Source: Fidelibacterota bacterium (lineage in GTDB: Bacteria > Fidelibacterota > Marinisomatia > Marinisomatales > TCS55). From it: a DNA stretch of 64,000 bases. Position 1 is the first letter of the stretch. Each line of letters begins with the position of its first letter. A program made the position numbers and the translations under genes. The notes under the pieces were generated by a model, which was not told where the DNA came from, did no database searches, and saw only the letters and a list, made by a program, of their open reading frames with translations. The stretch spans positions 464,606-528,605 of the forward strand of contig SCKN01000001.1 of the NCBI GenBank assembly GCA_004124385.1, given 5' to 3'. Below are positions 8,972-16,350 of this stretch, one piece after another.

Positions 8972-8983
8972 GCCATAAATGGC
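8972..8983. promoter_or_regulatory. candidate operator palindrome upstream of the CECCP propeller gene
   Basis: GCCATAAATGGC is a 5-base inverted repeat with a 2-base centre, lying 15-26 bases upstream of the start codon at 8957. The surrounding 180 bases (8958-9137) are AT-rich and contain no ORF, so this is where the promoter of the run must lie. A protein binding here could block transcription, but the site is short and could occur by chance. Confidence 0.25.
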
Positions 8984-9137
8984 AGTGGTTTTTATTAAGT
9001 TTATTTGAACAAAATTATCATTAATCAAATGTCGATAAAATCTAAATTCAATTAGCTAAATCTAAACATAAATAAAATTAAATTAAAATGACTTAAATTG
9101 ATAACTCAAAGCATTATTTAACTGCAAATTAGAACAG

Positions 9138-9941
9138 TCATTCTTTTTCATAAAAAGGAAACGTAATCAAATTCAGAATTCCCAGTTTATTTTGGTTTCG
9201 AAATTCTTTTAAACCTATCTCCATGTCCAGTTGTCCCAGCTTTGATGACTTCTTGTAAGTACCACATAAACGATCCCATAATGAGACAGAAAATCCATAA
9301 TTGGAGTTTGTTTCATCAACAATAGTAGAATGATGAATCCGATGCATATCGGGCGTTACAATTATATAGCGTAATAGTCTGTCAATTGTTTTGGGAATAA
9401 AAACATTGCCATGATTAAAAAGTGAGGTCGCATTCAGTATCATTTCGAAAATAACAACTGCCATTGGAGGTACACCTATCATAATAACAATTATGGATTT
9501 ATAAAAGAGTGAAAGGATTATTTCCAGTGGATGAAAGCGCAGCCCGGTGGAGACGTCGAAATCAAGATCAGCATGGTGGACGCTGTGAAGTTGCCATAAA
9601 AAAGGGACAGCATGGACAATTATGTGCTGCAAATAAATAGCGAAATCCAACACAATAACACTTACAGCTACTGCAAACCATGGACTAGTTTCAATATAAT
9701 TAAATAAACCCCAACCGTTTTCCCGGGCAAAAATGGCTACAGTGAAAACCATGGCTCCTACTGTTACTCTAACAATGACAGTGTTGAAGAAAATTAGACC
9801 TAAATTAGTAATCCAGCGCCGTAGTTTAGATTCAGATAGTTTTCTGCGGGGGTTTACTTTTTCCCACAGTGCCATCATTACAAATACTCCCAAGAAGATT
9901 CCGAGGCGGAGATAGGTTTCGCTCCATGATGCTTCTAACAT
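9138..9941 (-). CDS. fatty acid hydroxylase / sterol desaturase family membrane protein
   Basis: 267 residues with about four membrane segments. The di-iron histidine clusters of the family (PF04116) are present: HIIVH, HSVHH (in LWQLHSVHHADLDFDVSTG) and HRIHHS near the C-terminus. Members hydroxylate or desaturate lipids in the membrane using O2 and a bound diiron centre. The lipid substrate cannot be told from the sequence. It lies 36 bases downstream of the methyltransferase gene on the same strand, between two blocks of metal genes. Confidence 0.88.
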   Translation of the reverse strand: MLEASWSETYLRLGIFLGVFVMMALWEKVNPRRKLSESKLRRWITNLGLIFFNTVIVRVTVGAMVFTVAIFARENGWGLFNYIETSPWFAVAVSVIVLDFAIYLQHIIVHAVPFLWQLHSVHHADLDFDVSTGLRFHPLEIILSLFYKSIIVIMIGVPPMAVVIFEMILNATSLFNHGNVFIPKTIDRLLRYIIVTPDMHRIHHSTIVDETNSNYGFSVSLWDRLCGTYKKSSKLGQLDMEIGLKEFRNQNKLGILNLITFPFYEKE

Positions 9942-9977
9942 TGAGTGGCTACTTTTGTATTTCTCAAGAGTTGATTT

Positions 9978-10616
9978 TCATCTCGTAAAAACGGCTATCT
10001 GCCATATAAACTTTGTGGCATAAAATGTTCGCTGCAATCCATTCTTAATAATGATTTCTTCCACATCTTTTGTGGGATGAATGAATACCCGAAAGGGACT
10101 GCCCTTTATTTTGGGATATAAATTCATGATTGGTAGAAATAAACGCATCCACCAAATATCTCGCGGATAAATAACTGCGTATATTTTTCGAGCCAGTTTG
10201 GATGACAACCCTACCAATTTAGACATATTATCGTAACAGCAAATAACCTTATCTAAGGTGACGATATCAGCCAAGTCTTCGTTTGTGGCTATTATTGTGA
10301 AATCACCATGTTTAAAATTTACTTTATTTGTCCAACCCTTTTGCGCTGCTTCTTCCTTGGCAACATTAATATATGCTTCCGAGGCATCAATATTGGTTCC
10401 TTTGATCGCACCAGCTTTTAGTAAATCATTTTGAATGGCGCCAATGCCGCTGCCAATATCTAGAAAATCCAGACCTTGCACACCTAGTTTATGAATTGCA
10501 TCTAACAACATTTGAGTTGTTTTGGCGGGTCCTTTCTTAAGATATCGTTTTAATTCTCGACGGGCCGTTTTTTCATCAAACATTTTTTCGATACCCTGAC
10601 ATTGACAACAGCCCAT
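9978..10616 (-). CDS. class I SAM-dependent methyltransferase with N-terminal CCxC
   Basis: 212 residues. The Rossmann motif I LDFLDIGSGIGAIQ and the following acidic position in GTNIDASEAYINVAKEEA define a class I methyltransferase. HGDFTIIA and VTLDKVICCYDN are the next blocks. The protein starts MGCCQCQGIEKMFD: three cysteines in the first six residues ahead of a helix, which could hold a metal or a cluster. The methyl acceptor is unknown, and weak similarity to Mg-protoporphyrin methyltransferases is not enough to assign it. It starts 32 bases after the end of the copper ATPase gene and is probably in its transcript. Confidence 0.8.
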   Translation of the reverse strand: MGCCQCQGIEKMFDEKTARRELKRYLKKGPAKTTQMLLDAIHKLGVQGLDFLDIGSGIGAIQNDLLKAGAIKGTNIDASEAYINVAKEEAAQKGWTNKVNFKHGDFTIIATNEDLADIVTLDKVICCYDNMSKLVGLSSKLARKIYAVIYPRDIWWMRLFLPIMNLYPKIKGSPFRVFIHPTKDVEEIIIKNGLQRTFYATKFIWQIAVFTR

Positions 10617-10648
10617 CGTTATAATTCCTTCATAATATATAATTATGC

Positions 10649-13150
10649 TTACAGTGCCAATTTCCTCAACCGTAACGCATTTCCAATAACTGTTACCGAA
10701 CTTAAACTCATGGCAGCAGCGGCAATCATGGGACTAAGCAATAGTCCAAAAAACGGATACAGAATCCCGGCTGCAAGAGGCACACCTAAAGAATTGTAGG
10801 CAAACGCCCAAAATAGATTTTGTCTAATATTTTTCATGGTCGCCTTGCTCAATTGACGCCCGCGAACGATTCCCGACAAATCACCTTTTATTAAGGTCAT
10901 GTCGGCACTTTCCATAGCCACATCCGTTCCTGTTCCCATGGCGATTCCTACGTCTGCCAGAGCTAATGCAGGCGCATCGTTGATACCATCGCCGGCCATG
11001 GCAACGATTCTGCCTTCATCTTTTAATTTTTTTATAATTTCATATTTTTGATCTGGAAGTACGTCCGCTTTCACATTTTCAATGCCCAGTTTTTTTGCTA
11101 CAGCATTTGCTGTTTTTTTATTATCCCCGGTTAGCATAACGATGTGTAATCCTGCTTTTTTCAATTCTGTTATTGCACCGAGCGTTGATGCTTTAATTGG
11201 GTCTGTTACTCCTATAATTCCTACCGCTCTGGAATCAATTGAAATAAATACAACTGTTGTTCCTTCTTCCTGCATATTATTAGCTGAATCTGTCAATGTG
11301 TCAAAATCAACATTCATTTCCTGCATCCATTGGTGACTACCAATAGAGATTTCTTTTCCATCTACGATTCCACTTACTCCCTTTCCTGTAAAAGAATTGA
11401 AATTCGAACAGGATTCAATCGTTAAATCATTTTCCACTGCTTTAGAAATAATGGCTTCAGCTAAGGGATGTTCACTGGCTTTCTCCACACTGGCGGTCCA
11501 TTTTAATAATTCACTTTCGGAAACCGGATCAATAGATTGAATATGAATGACTTTTGGTTTGCCTTCAGTGAGTGTTCCTGTTTTATCCACCACAAGAGTA
11601 TCCACTCTTTCCATGGATTCCAGTACATTTGCGTTTTTTATTAATACGCCGACTGTGGCACCACGACCCATTCCCACCATGATGGACATGGGTGTAGCTA
11701 GCCCTAATGCACAGGGGCAGGCAATTATTAATACAGCCACCATATTTATAAGGGCAAATGCAAAACGAGGTTCAGGACCCCAAATTACCCAGATTATAAA
11801 TGTAAGAATACTGACTCCAACTACAGCAGGTACAAAGTAGGATGCCACTTTATCGGCTAAATTTTGAATAGGTGCCCGGCTCCGTTGAGCCTCATTAACC
11901 ATCTTCACTATTTGAGATAAAAGCGTTTCCTTGCCGACACGTTCAGCTTTCATCAAAAACGAACCTGTTCCGTTTACTGTAGATCCAATAACAGAATCGC
12001 CTTCTTTTTTCTCAACAGGCATGGATTCTCCAGTCACCATTGATTCGTCCATGAAACTCTGACCTTCCATCAGAATTCCGTCTACGGGAATTTTCTCTCC
12101 GGGACGCACTCTCAAAATATTTCCTTTTTGAATGTTTTCCAAAGGCACATCTTCTTCTCTACCATCTTCGTGAACCAACCGAGCCGTTTTTGAAGCCAGA
12201 CCTAAAAGTACTTTGATAGCACTACCCGTTTTATCTCTCGCCCGCAATTCCAATACCTGACCCATGAGAACCAATGCAATAATAACAGCAGCGGATTCAT
12301 AGTAAACAGGAATTGTTCCGCTTGCATTTTTTAACGCTTCAGGAAAAATAGCCGGAAACAGCGTTGCAATCACGCTGTAACCATAAGCTACACCTGTACC
12401 TATTGCAATCAACGTAAACATATTTAAATTTCGAGTTTTCAGGGACTTCCATCCCCGTACAAAGAAAGGTGCTCCGCCCCAAAAAACCACCGGTGTTGCC
12501 AATGCTAATTCTATCCATGTTTGCCAATGACCAAACATTCCACCCGTGAACATGCCGCCCATGGTAATAATCAACAACGGCAGCGCCAGAGCAGTACTGA
12601 TCCAAAATCGCTTTGTCATGTCAATCAATTCGGGATTTTCCTTATCTTCTAACGAAATTTCCATTGGCTCCAGAGCCATACCGCAAATGGGGCAATCTTC
12701 CAATTTATCTGAAATCACTTCAGGATGCATGGGACACGTATATTTTACATTTGCACCTTCCTGTATGACCGTTTTTTCCGGTTTTTTGTCGCTTAAATAG
12801 GATTCAGGATTTAAATTAAATTTTGTTTTGCAATGGGTGGAACAAAAATAATAAGCTGTCTCATTATAATTCGATTTTCCTGCAGCATTTTTCGGGTCAA
12901 CATTCATTCCACACACAGGATCTTTTTCCTGTTTAGTTTCATCCCTCTCACTACAGCAAGAAGATTTTTCATCAATTTCTTCCGTTTTTGTTTCCACAAA
13001 TTTTTCAGGATGCTTCATGAATAAATCATGACAATATTCTGCGCAGAAACCGTATTTAACACCTCCCCATTCAACGATGGAAACAGCCGTCCCTTCTGTG
13101 ACGGTCATGCCGCACACAGGGTCTTTGAATTCAAAACTGGAATCTATCAT
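10649..13150 (-). CDS. copA: Cu+-type P1B ATPase with two YHS domains and an HMBD
   Basis: 833 residues. Domains in order: YHS domain 1 (DPVCGMTV, residues 10-51); a spacer with a CC pair; YHS domain 2 (DPVCGMNV, 77-120); heavy-metal-binding domain YTCPMHPEV...[10 protein letters not shown] (137-163); then the ATPase core. The core has TGES (373-376), the membrane CPC motif (478-480), phosphorylated Asp522 in DKTGT, the HP motif (561-562) and [10 protein letters not shown]. The C-terminal membrane helices contain AYN and [16 protein letters not shown], the signature of the Cu+/Ag+ exporting subgroup. Usual CopA proteins have N-terminal HMA domains, which are absent here. HMA domains are instead encoded separately at 6611 and 14220. 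The likely role is copper or silver export from the cytosol. Confidence 0.95.
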   Translation of the reverse strand: MIDSSFEFKDPVCGMTVTEGTAVSIVEWGGVKYGFCAEYCHDLFMKHPEKFVETKTEEIDEKSSCCSERDETKQEKDPVCGMNVDPKNAAGKSNYNETAYYFCSTHCKTKFNLNPESYLSDKKPEKTVIQEGANVKYTCPMHPEVISDKLEDCPICGMALEPMEISLEDKENPELIDMTKRFWISTALALPLLIITMGGMFTGGMFGHWQTWIELALATPVVFWGGAPFFVRGWKSLKTRNLNMFTLIAIGTGVAYGYSVIATLFPAIFPEALKNASGTIPVYYESAAVIIALVLMGQVLELRARDKTGSAIKVLLGLASKTARLVHEDGREEDVPLENIQKGNILRVRPGEKIPVDGILMEGQSFMDESMVTGESMPVEKKEGDSVIGSTVNGTGSFLMKAERVGKETLLSQIVKMVNEAQRSRAPIQNLADKVASYFVPAVVGVSILTFIIWVIWGPEPRFAFALINMVAVLIIACPCALGLATPMSIMVGMGRGATVGVLIKNANVLESMERVDTLVVDKTGTLTEGKPKVIHIQSIDPVSESELLKWTASVEKASEHPLAEAIISKAVENDLTIESCSNFNSFTGKGVSGIVDGKEISIGSHQWMQEMNVDFDTLTDSANNMQEEGTTVVFISIDSRAVGIIGVTDPIKASTLGAITELKKAGLHIVMLTGDNKKTANAVAKKLGIENVKADVLPDQKYEIIKKLKDEGRIVAMAGDGINDAPALALADVGIAMGTGTDVAMESADMTLIKGDLSGIVRGRQLSKATMKNIRQNLFWAFAYNSLGVPLAAGILYPFFGLLLSPMIAAAAMSLSSVTVIGNALRLRKLAL

Positions 13151-13173
13151 TGAAATTTTTTTAGGTAAGTTCT

Positions 13174-13347
13174 TTATACCGGTTTACTCGCTGATTGGGT
13201 ATGAACCACTTTCCATGCTCCGTTAACCCAGCGAAGTAAATAAGCACCATACCCTTTATTATGTATTTTCCTGCCGCTTTTTATAGTGAGCTTAATGTCT
13301 GTATCCACAACTGCCCAGGCAAAATTTTCTTCACTGTTTGTTTCCTT
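13174..13347 (-). pseudogene. NTF2-like (DUF4440/SnoaL-type) protein, C-terminal remnant
   Basis: Reading the minus strand gives 57 residues beginning KETNSEENFAWAVVDTDI, continuing through GYGAYLLRWVNGAWK to [11 protein letters not shown] and a stop. The block with RWVNGAWKVVHTQ near the end is the typical last strand of NTF2-like ketosteroid-isomerase-fold proteins. There is a stop codon directly upstream and no start codon in frame, and the first half of the roughly 120-residue domain is missing. So this is a decayed or deleted gene. Its stop is 24 bases ahead of the ATPase start. Confidence 0.7.
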
Positions 13348-13373
13348 TTATAATTATGTCGAATATGTTTATA

Positions 13374-13385
13374 GAACGAATGTTC
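13374..13385. promoter_or_regulatory. interrupted palindrome GAAC-N4-GTTC
   Basis: GAACGAATGTTC lies in the AT-rich stretch between the barrel gene and the NTF2-like remnant, upstream of the copper ATPase. Short dyads at such positions are often regulator sites. No copper regulator gene is in the window, and the sequence does not match CueR or CsoR sites that I know. Confidence 0.2.
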
Positions 13386-13456
13386 TTACTTATTATAACG
13401 CTTTGCAAAAATACAATACTCATATTCTTTATAAGATTGATTAGATACAATTAGAA

Positions 13457-14230
13457 CTAGAATACAAATCCAATCCCCGTATTTATGGTTATCCCCCGGG
13501 ATAATTGAGTGCTTTTTCCATTTTCTATTACAGGAAATTTCACTTCCAAGCGTACCATCATTTTATGACGGTAAGGCATTAACACAGGGCCACTTAAAAG
13601 AACGGATGAATCATCTTCCCACCGACCACTTACGTCCCAGATAAGAAAGATTCCTGTGTTTGTTTTATTATTATGATAAGGATGTATCCCTACATTAATG
13701 TCCAAACCTAGCTGTGAATTTTTATCATCATACACCCAGCCGAATACATCATACATTTGATAAAATGAAAATGATTCAAGACTATAGGTAAGGCTCACTC
13801 CTGCGCCAAGATGACCGGAATTAATTCCAGGATCTTTATTTAGGGGTAATCTAATTTGAGGAGTAAAACCAATGTTTTGTGTACTTCGATTGAAGTTACT
13901 ATATTTTTTCAAAGGGAGAGCCACGATTAAGTCACCCAATGAATTATCAATAGCAATAACATCTGCGTCCTTATCTTCAATTGAATGGTAAGGCAGTTTA
14001 AATGTAATCCGTTTTGAGCGATGCCAAGTATACACGCCCTCCAGCCAGACCGTTTGCTGGTAATAACTGGAAAGAATATCTTTATCATTAATCGTACGAT
14101 CTGATCCAAAGGATTCATACCGAACTTGGAAGCCATAGCCTCCACTCCAACGGGGAGCCATGTCCATAACGGGTTGATGTGCAAAAGCCACTACACTCAA
14201 GAAAAATAAGCTGATACATTTATTTTTCAT
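13457..14230 (-). CDS. outer-membrane beta-barrel protein of the metal island
   Basis: 257 residues from the ATG at 14228-14230; an in-frame TTG at 14245 would add five residues ahead of the signal peptide and is less likely. The signal peptide is MKNKCISLFFLSVVAFA, and the mature protein starts HQPVMDMAPRWSGGYGFQ. The remainder alternates amphipathic strands (GFTPQIRLPLN, GHLGAGVSLTYSLESF, MVRLEVKFPV) and ends in TGIGFVF with a terminal Phe, as outer-membrane barrels do. It resembles the putative transporter barrels (MetA-like) often found next to metal genes. The start overlaps the end of the HMA gene, implying co-translation. The substrate is unknown. Confidence 0.75.
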   Translation of the reverse strand: MKNKCISLFFLSVVAFAHQPVMDMAPRWSGGYGFQVRYESFGSDRTINDKDILSSYYQQTVWLEGVYTWHRSKRITFKLPYHSIEDKDADVIAIDNSLGDLIVALPLKKYSNFNRSTQNIGFTPQIRLPLNKDPGINSGHLGAGVSLTYSLESFSFYQMYDVFGWVYDDKNSQLGLDINVGIHPYHNNKTNTGIFLIWDVSGRWEDDSSVLLSGPVLMPYRHKMMVRLEVKFPVIENGKSTQLSRGITINTGIGFVF

Positions 14231-14615
14231 CTTTCTTGCTCTCAATCTTTCTTGTTTCTATCTTTTCTCCAGTTCTGTTCGTGAATACAGTTTTCACTTC
14301 GTAACCGGATTTAACGATTAGTTCGATTGCTTTATCAATATCAATATCTTTGTCTGCAGCTTCTGCAATGACAGCATATTGATATTCAACATTCACAAAA
14401 ACACCATCGATGTATTTTTTCTTATCAACATCTTTGAGAGATGAAAGACCACCCTGTAATCCTACTGCGCAGAAAGAACAAACAAGACCACTCACTTCAA
14501 GAATAACCTCATCTTTGTGAATATCTAACTTTTTTCCATAAAGTTCAATCGTTTGGGCACTTACAATTCCAATAAGTGTAATTAATAAAATAATTTGTTT
14601 ATATAAGTATTGCAT
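14220..14615 (-). CDS. exported HMA-domain protein
   Basis: 131 residues. The signal peptide ends at about residue 21 (GIVSAQ). The domain has the HMA layout with the loop VSGLVCSFCAVG (Cys46, Cys49), then DGVFVNVEYQYAVI and AIELIVKSGYEVK. This gives a CxxC soft-metal site, probably copper, in the periplasm. The tail (residues 113-131) is highly charged, rich in Lys and Glu. The gene overlaps the barrel gene by 11 bases. With the lipoprotein at 6611 it is one of two extracytoplasmic HMA proteins in this island. Confidence 0.85.
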   Translation of the reverse strand: MQYLYKQIILLITLIGIVSAQTIELYGKKLDIHKDEVILEVSGLVCSFCAVGLQGGLSSLKDVDKKKYIDGVFVNVEYQYAVIAEAADKDIDIDKAIELIVKSGYEVKTVFTNRTGEKIETRKIESKKDEK

Positions 14616-14683
14616 GACTAACTCCTAGTAATCGGTTTTACTGCCGCAACCAGAGGGCAGTATAATTTTGGATTAGGAGTTGT

Positions 14684-15043
14684 CTAAATCAGGAGGGACA
14701 GATTAAATGCTGGCGGCGGTTCAGCAAGTGGATGAATCTTAAAATAGTCAACTATATTCGTTTGAGTTATTTCAGTTTCTAAATCTATAAAAGAAATCTC
14801 AATTATAGATAATTCATTATCAATATATGTCTGGACGGATGGTCCGGAAATGATAGGAAGAAATACCACTGTAGCACAGTTGTTTCCCATAACAGAACAT
14901 TCTTTTTCCACAACTTCAATAGAACAACAGCTGACAATGTCTTCCTGACAACATTCCATATTGCAGTCAAAATGTAAAAAGGATGCTGAAAGCTGCCCGA
15001 TAAAAAGTGTAAGCAGGAAAAGGGCTGTAATTCGCTTATACAT
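14684..15043 (-). CDS. small Cys-rich secreted protein (HYC_CC_PP-like)
   Basis: 119 residues. The signal peptide ends near residue 20 (GQLSAS). The mature protein opens with FLHFDCNMECCQEDIVSCC (His24, Cys27, Cys31-32, Cys39-40), followed by Cys49 and Cys56, and ends with a proline patch (AEPPPAF, residues 108-113). This order (His-x-x-Cys, CC pairs, late PP) fits the small exported proteins called HYC_CC_PP in Bacteroidetes, which lie near copper genes. Eight possible soft-metal ligands suggest metal capture; the function is unproven. It is 68 bases upstream of the HMA gene and is the likely first gene of the island. Confidence 0.7.
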   Translation of the reverse strand: MYKRITALFLLTLFIGQLSASFLHFDCNMECCQEDIVSCCSIEVVEKECSVMGNNCATVVFLPIISGPSVQTYIDNELSIIEISFIDLETEITQTNIVDYFKIHPLAEPPPAFNLSLLI

Positions 15044-15084
15044 GTAGTTGATTTTACGCTATTTTAGCAGGAAGTTCCAAAATT

Positions 15085-15624
15085 CTATTTAATTATTTCA
15101 AGCAGTTGTTTGAATCTGTCTCCACTTGCTTTGCCCTGTAGTTCAAATAGCGCTGTTTCCACGCTGGTGATCTGCCCCCCCGCCCGGCGAATCTTTTCCA
15201 AACCAATTTCCTTATTGTGCTCCAAGCGCGTGGATGTAGCATCGGCCACCACTTCCACATTATAATTCTTTTTCAAAAGATCCATGGCAGACTGATACAC
15301 GCAGACGTGAGTTTCAATTCCGGCCAAAACGATATTCTCCGGATCAATTTCAGCAAGCTTCGAATTGAATTCAGCATTCTGCCCGCAGGAAAAGACATCT
15401 TTAGCAATGGGTTGAAGTCCATCCAAATACACGCTCACCTCTTCCACAGTTGATCCCAGTTTATCCGGCAGTTGTTCCATCCAGATTATGGGCACGTCCA
15501 GCAAACGAGCGCCTTTGATGAGCATAGCTAGATTTCTGAACAATTCATCCGCATTCTGCATAATACGCGCCAGTTTTCCCTGGACGTCTATAATAACCAG
15601 AACTGTGTCTTTTGAATTAAGCAT
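15085..15624 (-). CDS. isochorismatase-family cysteine hydrolase
   Basis: 179 residues. The catalytic triad of the family is visible: Asp13 in VLVIIDVQ, Lys75 in IAKDVFSC and Cys108 in AGIETHVCVYQ, followed by the classic cis-peptide region IETHVC. Members include nicotinamidases and small-amide hydrolases. The close YcaC/isochorismatase-like hydrolases have no fixed substrate, so only the family is called. It lies 41 bases downstream of the Cys-rich gene's start, on the same strand but probably in another unit. Confidence 0.9.
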   Translation of the reverse strand: MLNSKDTVLVIIDVQGKLARIMQNADELFRNLAMLIKGARLLDVPIIWMEQLPDKLGSTVEEVSVYLDGLQPIAKDVFSCGQNAEFNSKLAEIDPENIVLAGIETHVCVYQSAMDLLKKNYNVEVVADATSTRLEHNKEIGLEKIRRAGGQITSVETALFELQGKASGDRFKQLLEIIK

Positions 15625-15628
15625 AATA

Positions 15629-15838
15629 TTATATCACTCTATCGACCATAGACATTGTATTCATAATACAATGTGCGATAATTAACTGCCATAAATTACG
15701 TCCAAAAGCCATATAGGCTATGCCCATAATAAGGCCAATTAGACCAACTGTTATTGACTTTTCAGAAAGATCATAGGAATGTCTGAAGCCGATCCTTGCA
15801 GCCTGTATTATCACTGCCTTTAATATTTCGTTTTGCAA
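15629..15838 (-). pseudogene. CPBP-family intramembrane protease, C-terminal fragment
   Basis: 69 residues from a TTG. Residues from about 17 to 62 match the last third of CPBP (Abi, CAAX-like) intramembrane metalloproteases: IGFRHSYD, then GLIGLIMGIAYMAFGRNLWQ, then IIAHCIMNT, where the final His and Asn belong to the active site. The N-terminal two thirds, including the EExxxR motif, are absent. The reading frame upstream runs straight into the neighbouring 2H-phosphoesterase gene. A deletion remnant is the simplest reading; a small expressed membrane protein is possible. Confidence 0.65.
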
Positions 15839-15839
15839 A

Positions 15840-16328
15840 TTAATTAACCTCCGCCACTTTTTTCCATTGTTCTACATTCGGACCTGTTTTCATTGCTATA
15901 ATTTTATCCATTTTACAAGAATTTCTTACCGTCAATTCTTGGATGATTTCTTCTTTTAATTCAATAGCCATTTCTTTATAAATTAAACTTATGTGAGGTA
16001 GAAACTCATAAGGTGGAGCTGATAAAAATTGATTAACTATTCGTTGCTGCAAAGCGATTAATTCCAGTGATTCCTCTAATTCGATAAATACTGTTTTCCA
16101 TATATTTGGGGAATGATTGATTCCAGCTAGTGTTACATATAATGGTGCAAACTCTTTTGAAACATTTGATAATACTGAATGTAATTCATTTTCATTTAAA
16201 TCAACTGGTGACAGAAGTGTCATGTGGGGAGAAAATGCCGGTGTTTGAAATTCATGCGCCAGTTCATTGATAATTTCTTGAAGGTAAGCCGCGTCCTCTT
16301 CTGCCGGAGCCAGCCAGATGGAAATCAC
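15840..16328 (-). CDS. 2H phosphoesterase (2'-5' RNA ligase / cyclic phosphodiesterase-like)
   Basis: 162 residues. Two HxTx-type motifs define the 2H superfamily: SPHMTLLSPV (about residues 33-42) and LPHISLIYKE (about 109-118). These act together as the catalytic histidines on 2',3'-cyclic or 2'-5' phosphodiester substrates. The N-terminal MISIWLAPAEED resembles the cyclic phosphodiesterase-like group (PF07823). The natural substrate, RNA ends or a cyclic nucleotide, cannot be decided. It lies 22 bases downstream of the aminopeptidase gene. Confidence 0.82.
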   Translation of the reverse strand: MISIWLAPAEEDAAYLQEIINELAHEFQTPAFSPHMTLLSPVDLNENELHSVLSNVSKEFAPLYVTLAGINHSPNIWKTVFIELEESLELIALQQRIVNQFLSAPPYEFLPHISLIYKEMAIELKEEIIQELTVRNSCKMDKIIAMKTGPNVEQWKKVAEVN

Positions 16329-16350
16329 TTAATAAGGAACTGACAAAACA

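Larger units (their letters stand above)
13151..13456. other. 306-base gap with gene remnant and likely promoter region
   Basis: Between the ATPase gene and the barrel-protein gene, both on the minus strand. It contains the NTF2-like remnant at 13174-13347 and then an AT-rich stretch, 13348-13456, with the interrupted palindrome GAACGAATGTTC at 13374-13385. No intact gene or RNA is visible. Confidence 0.6.
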
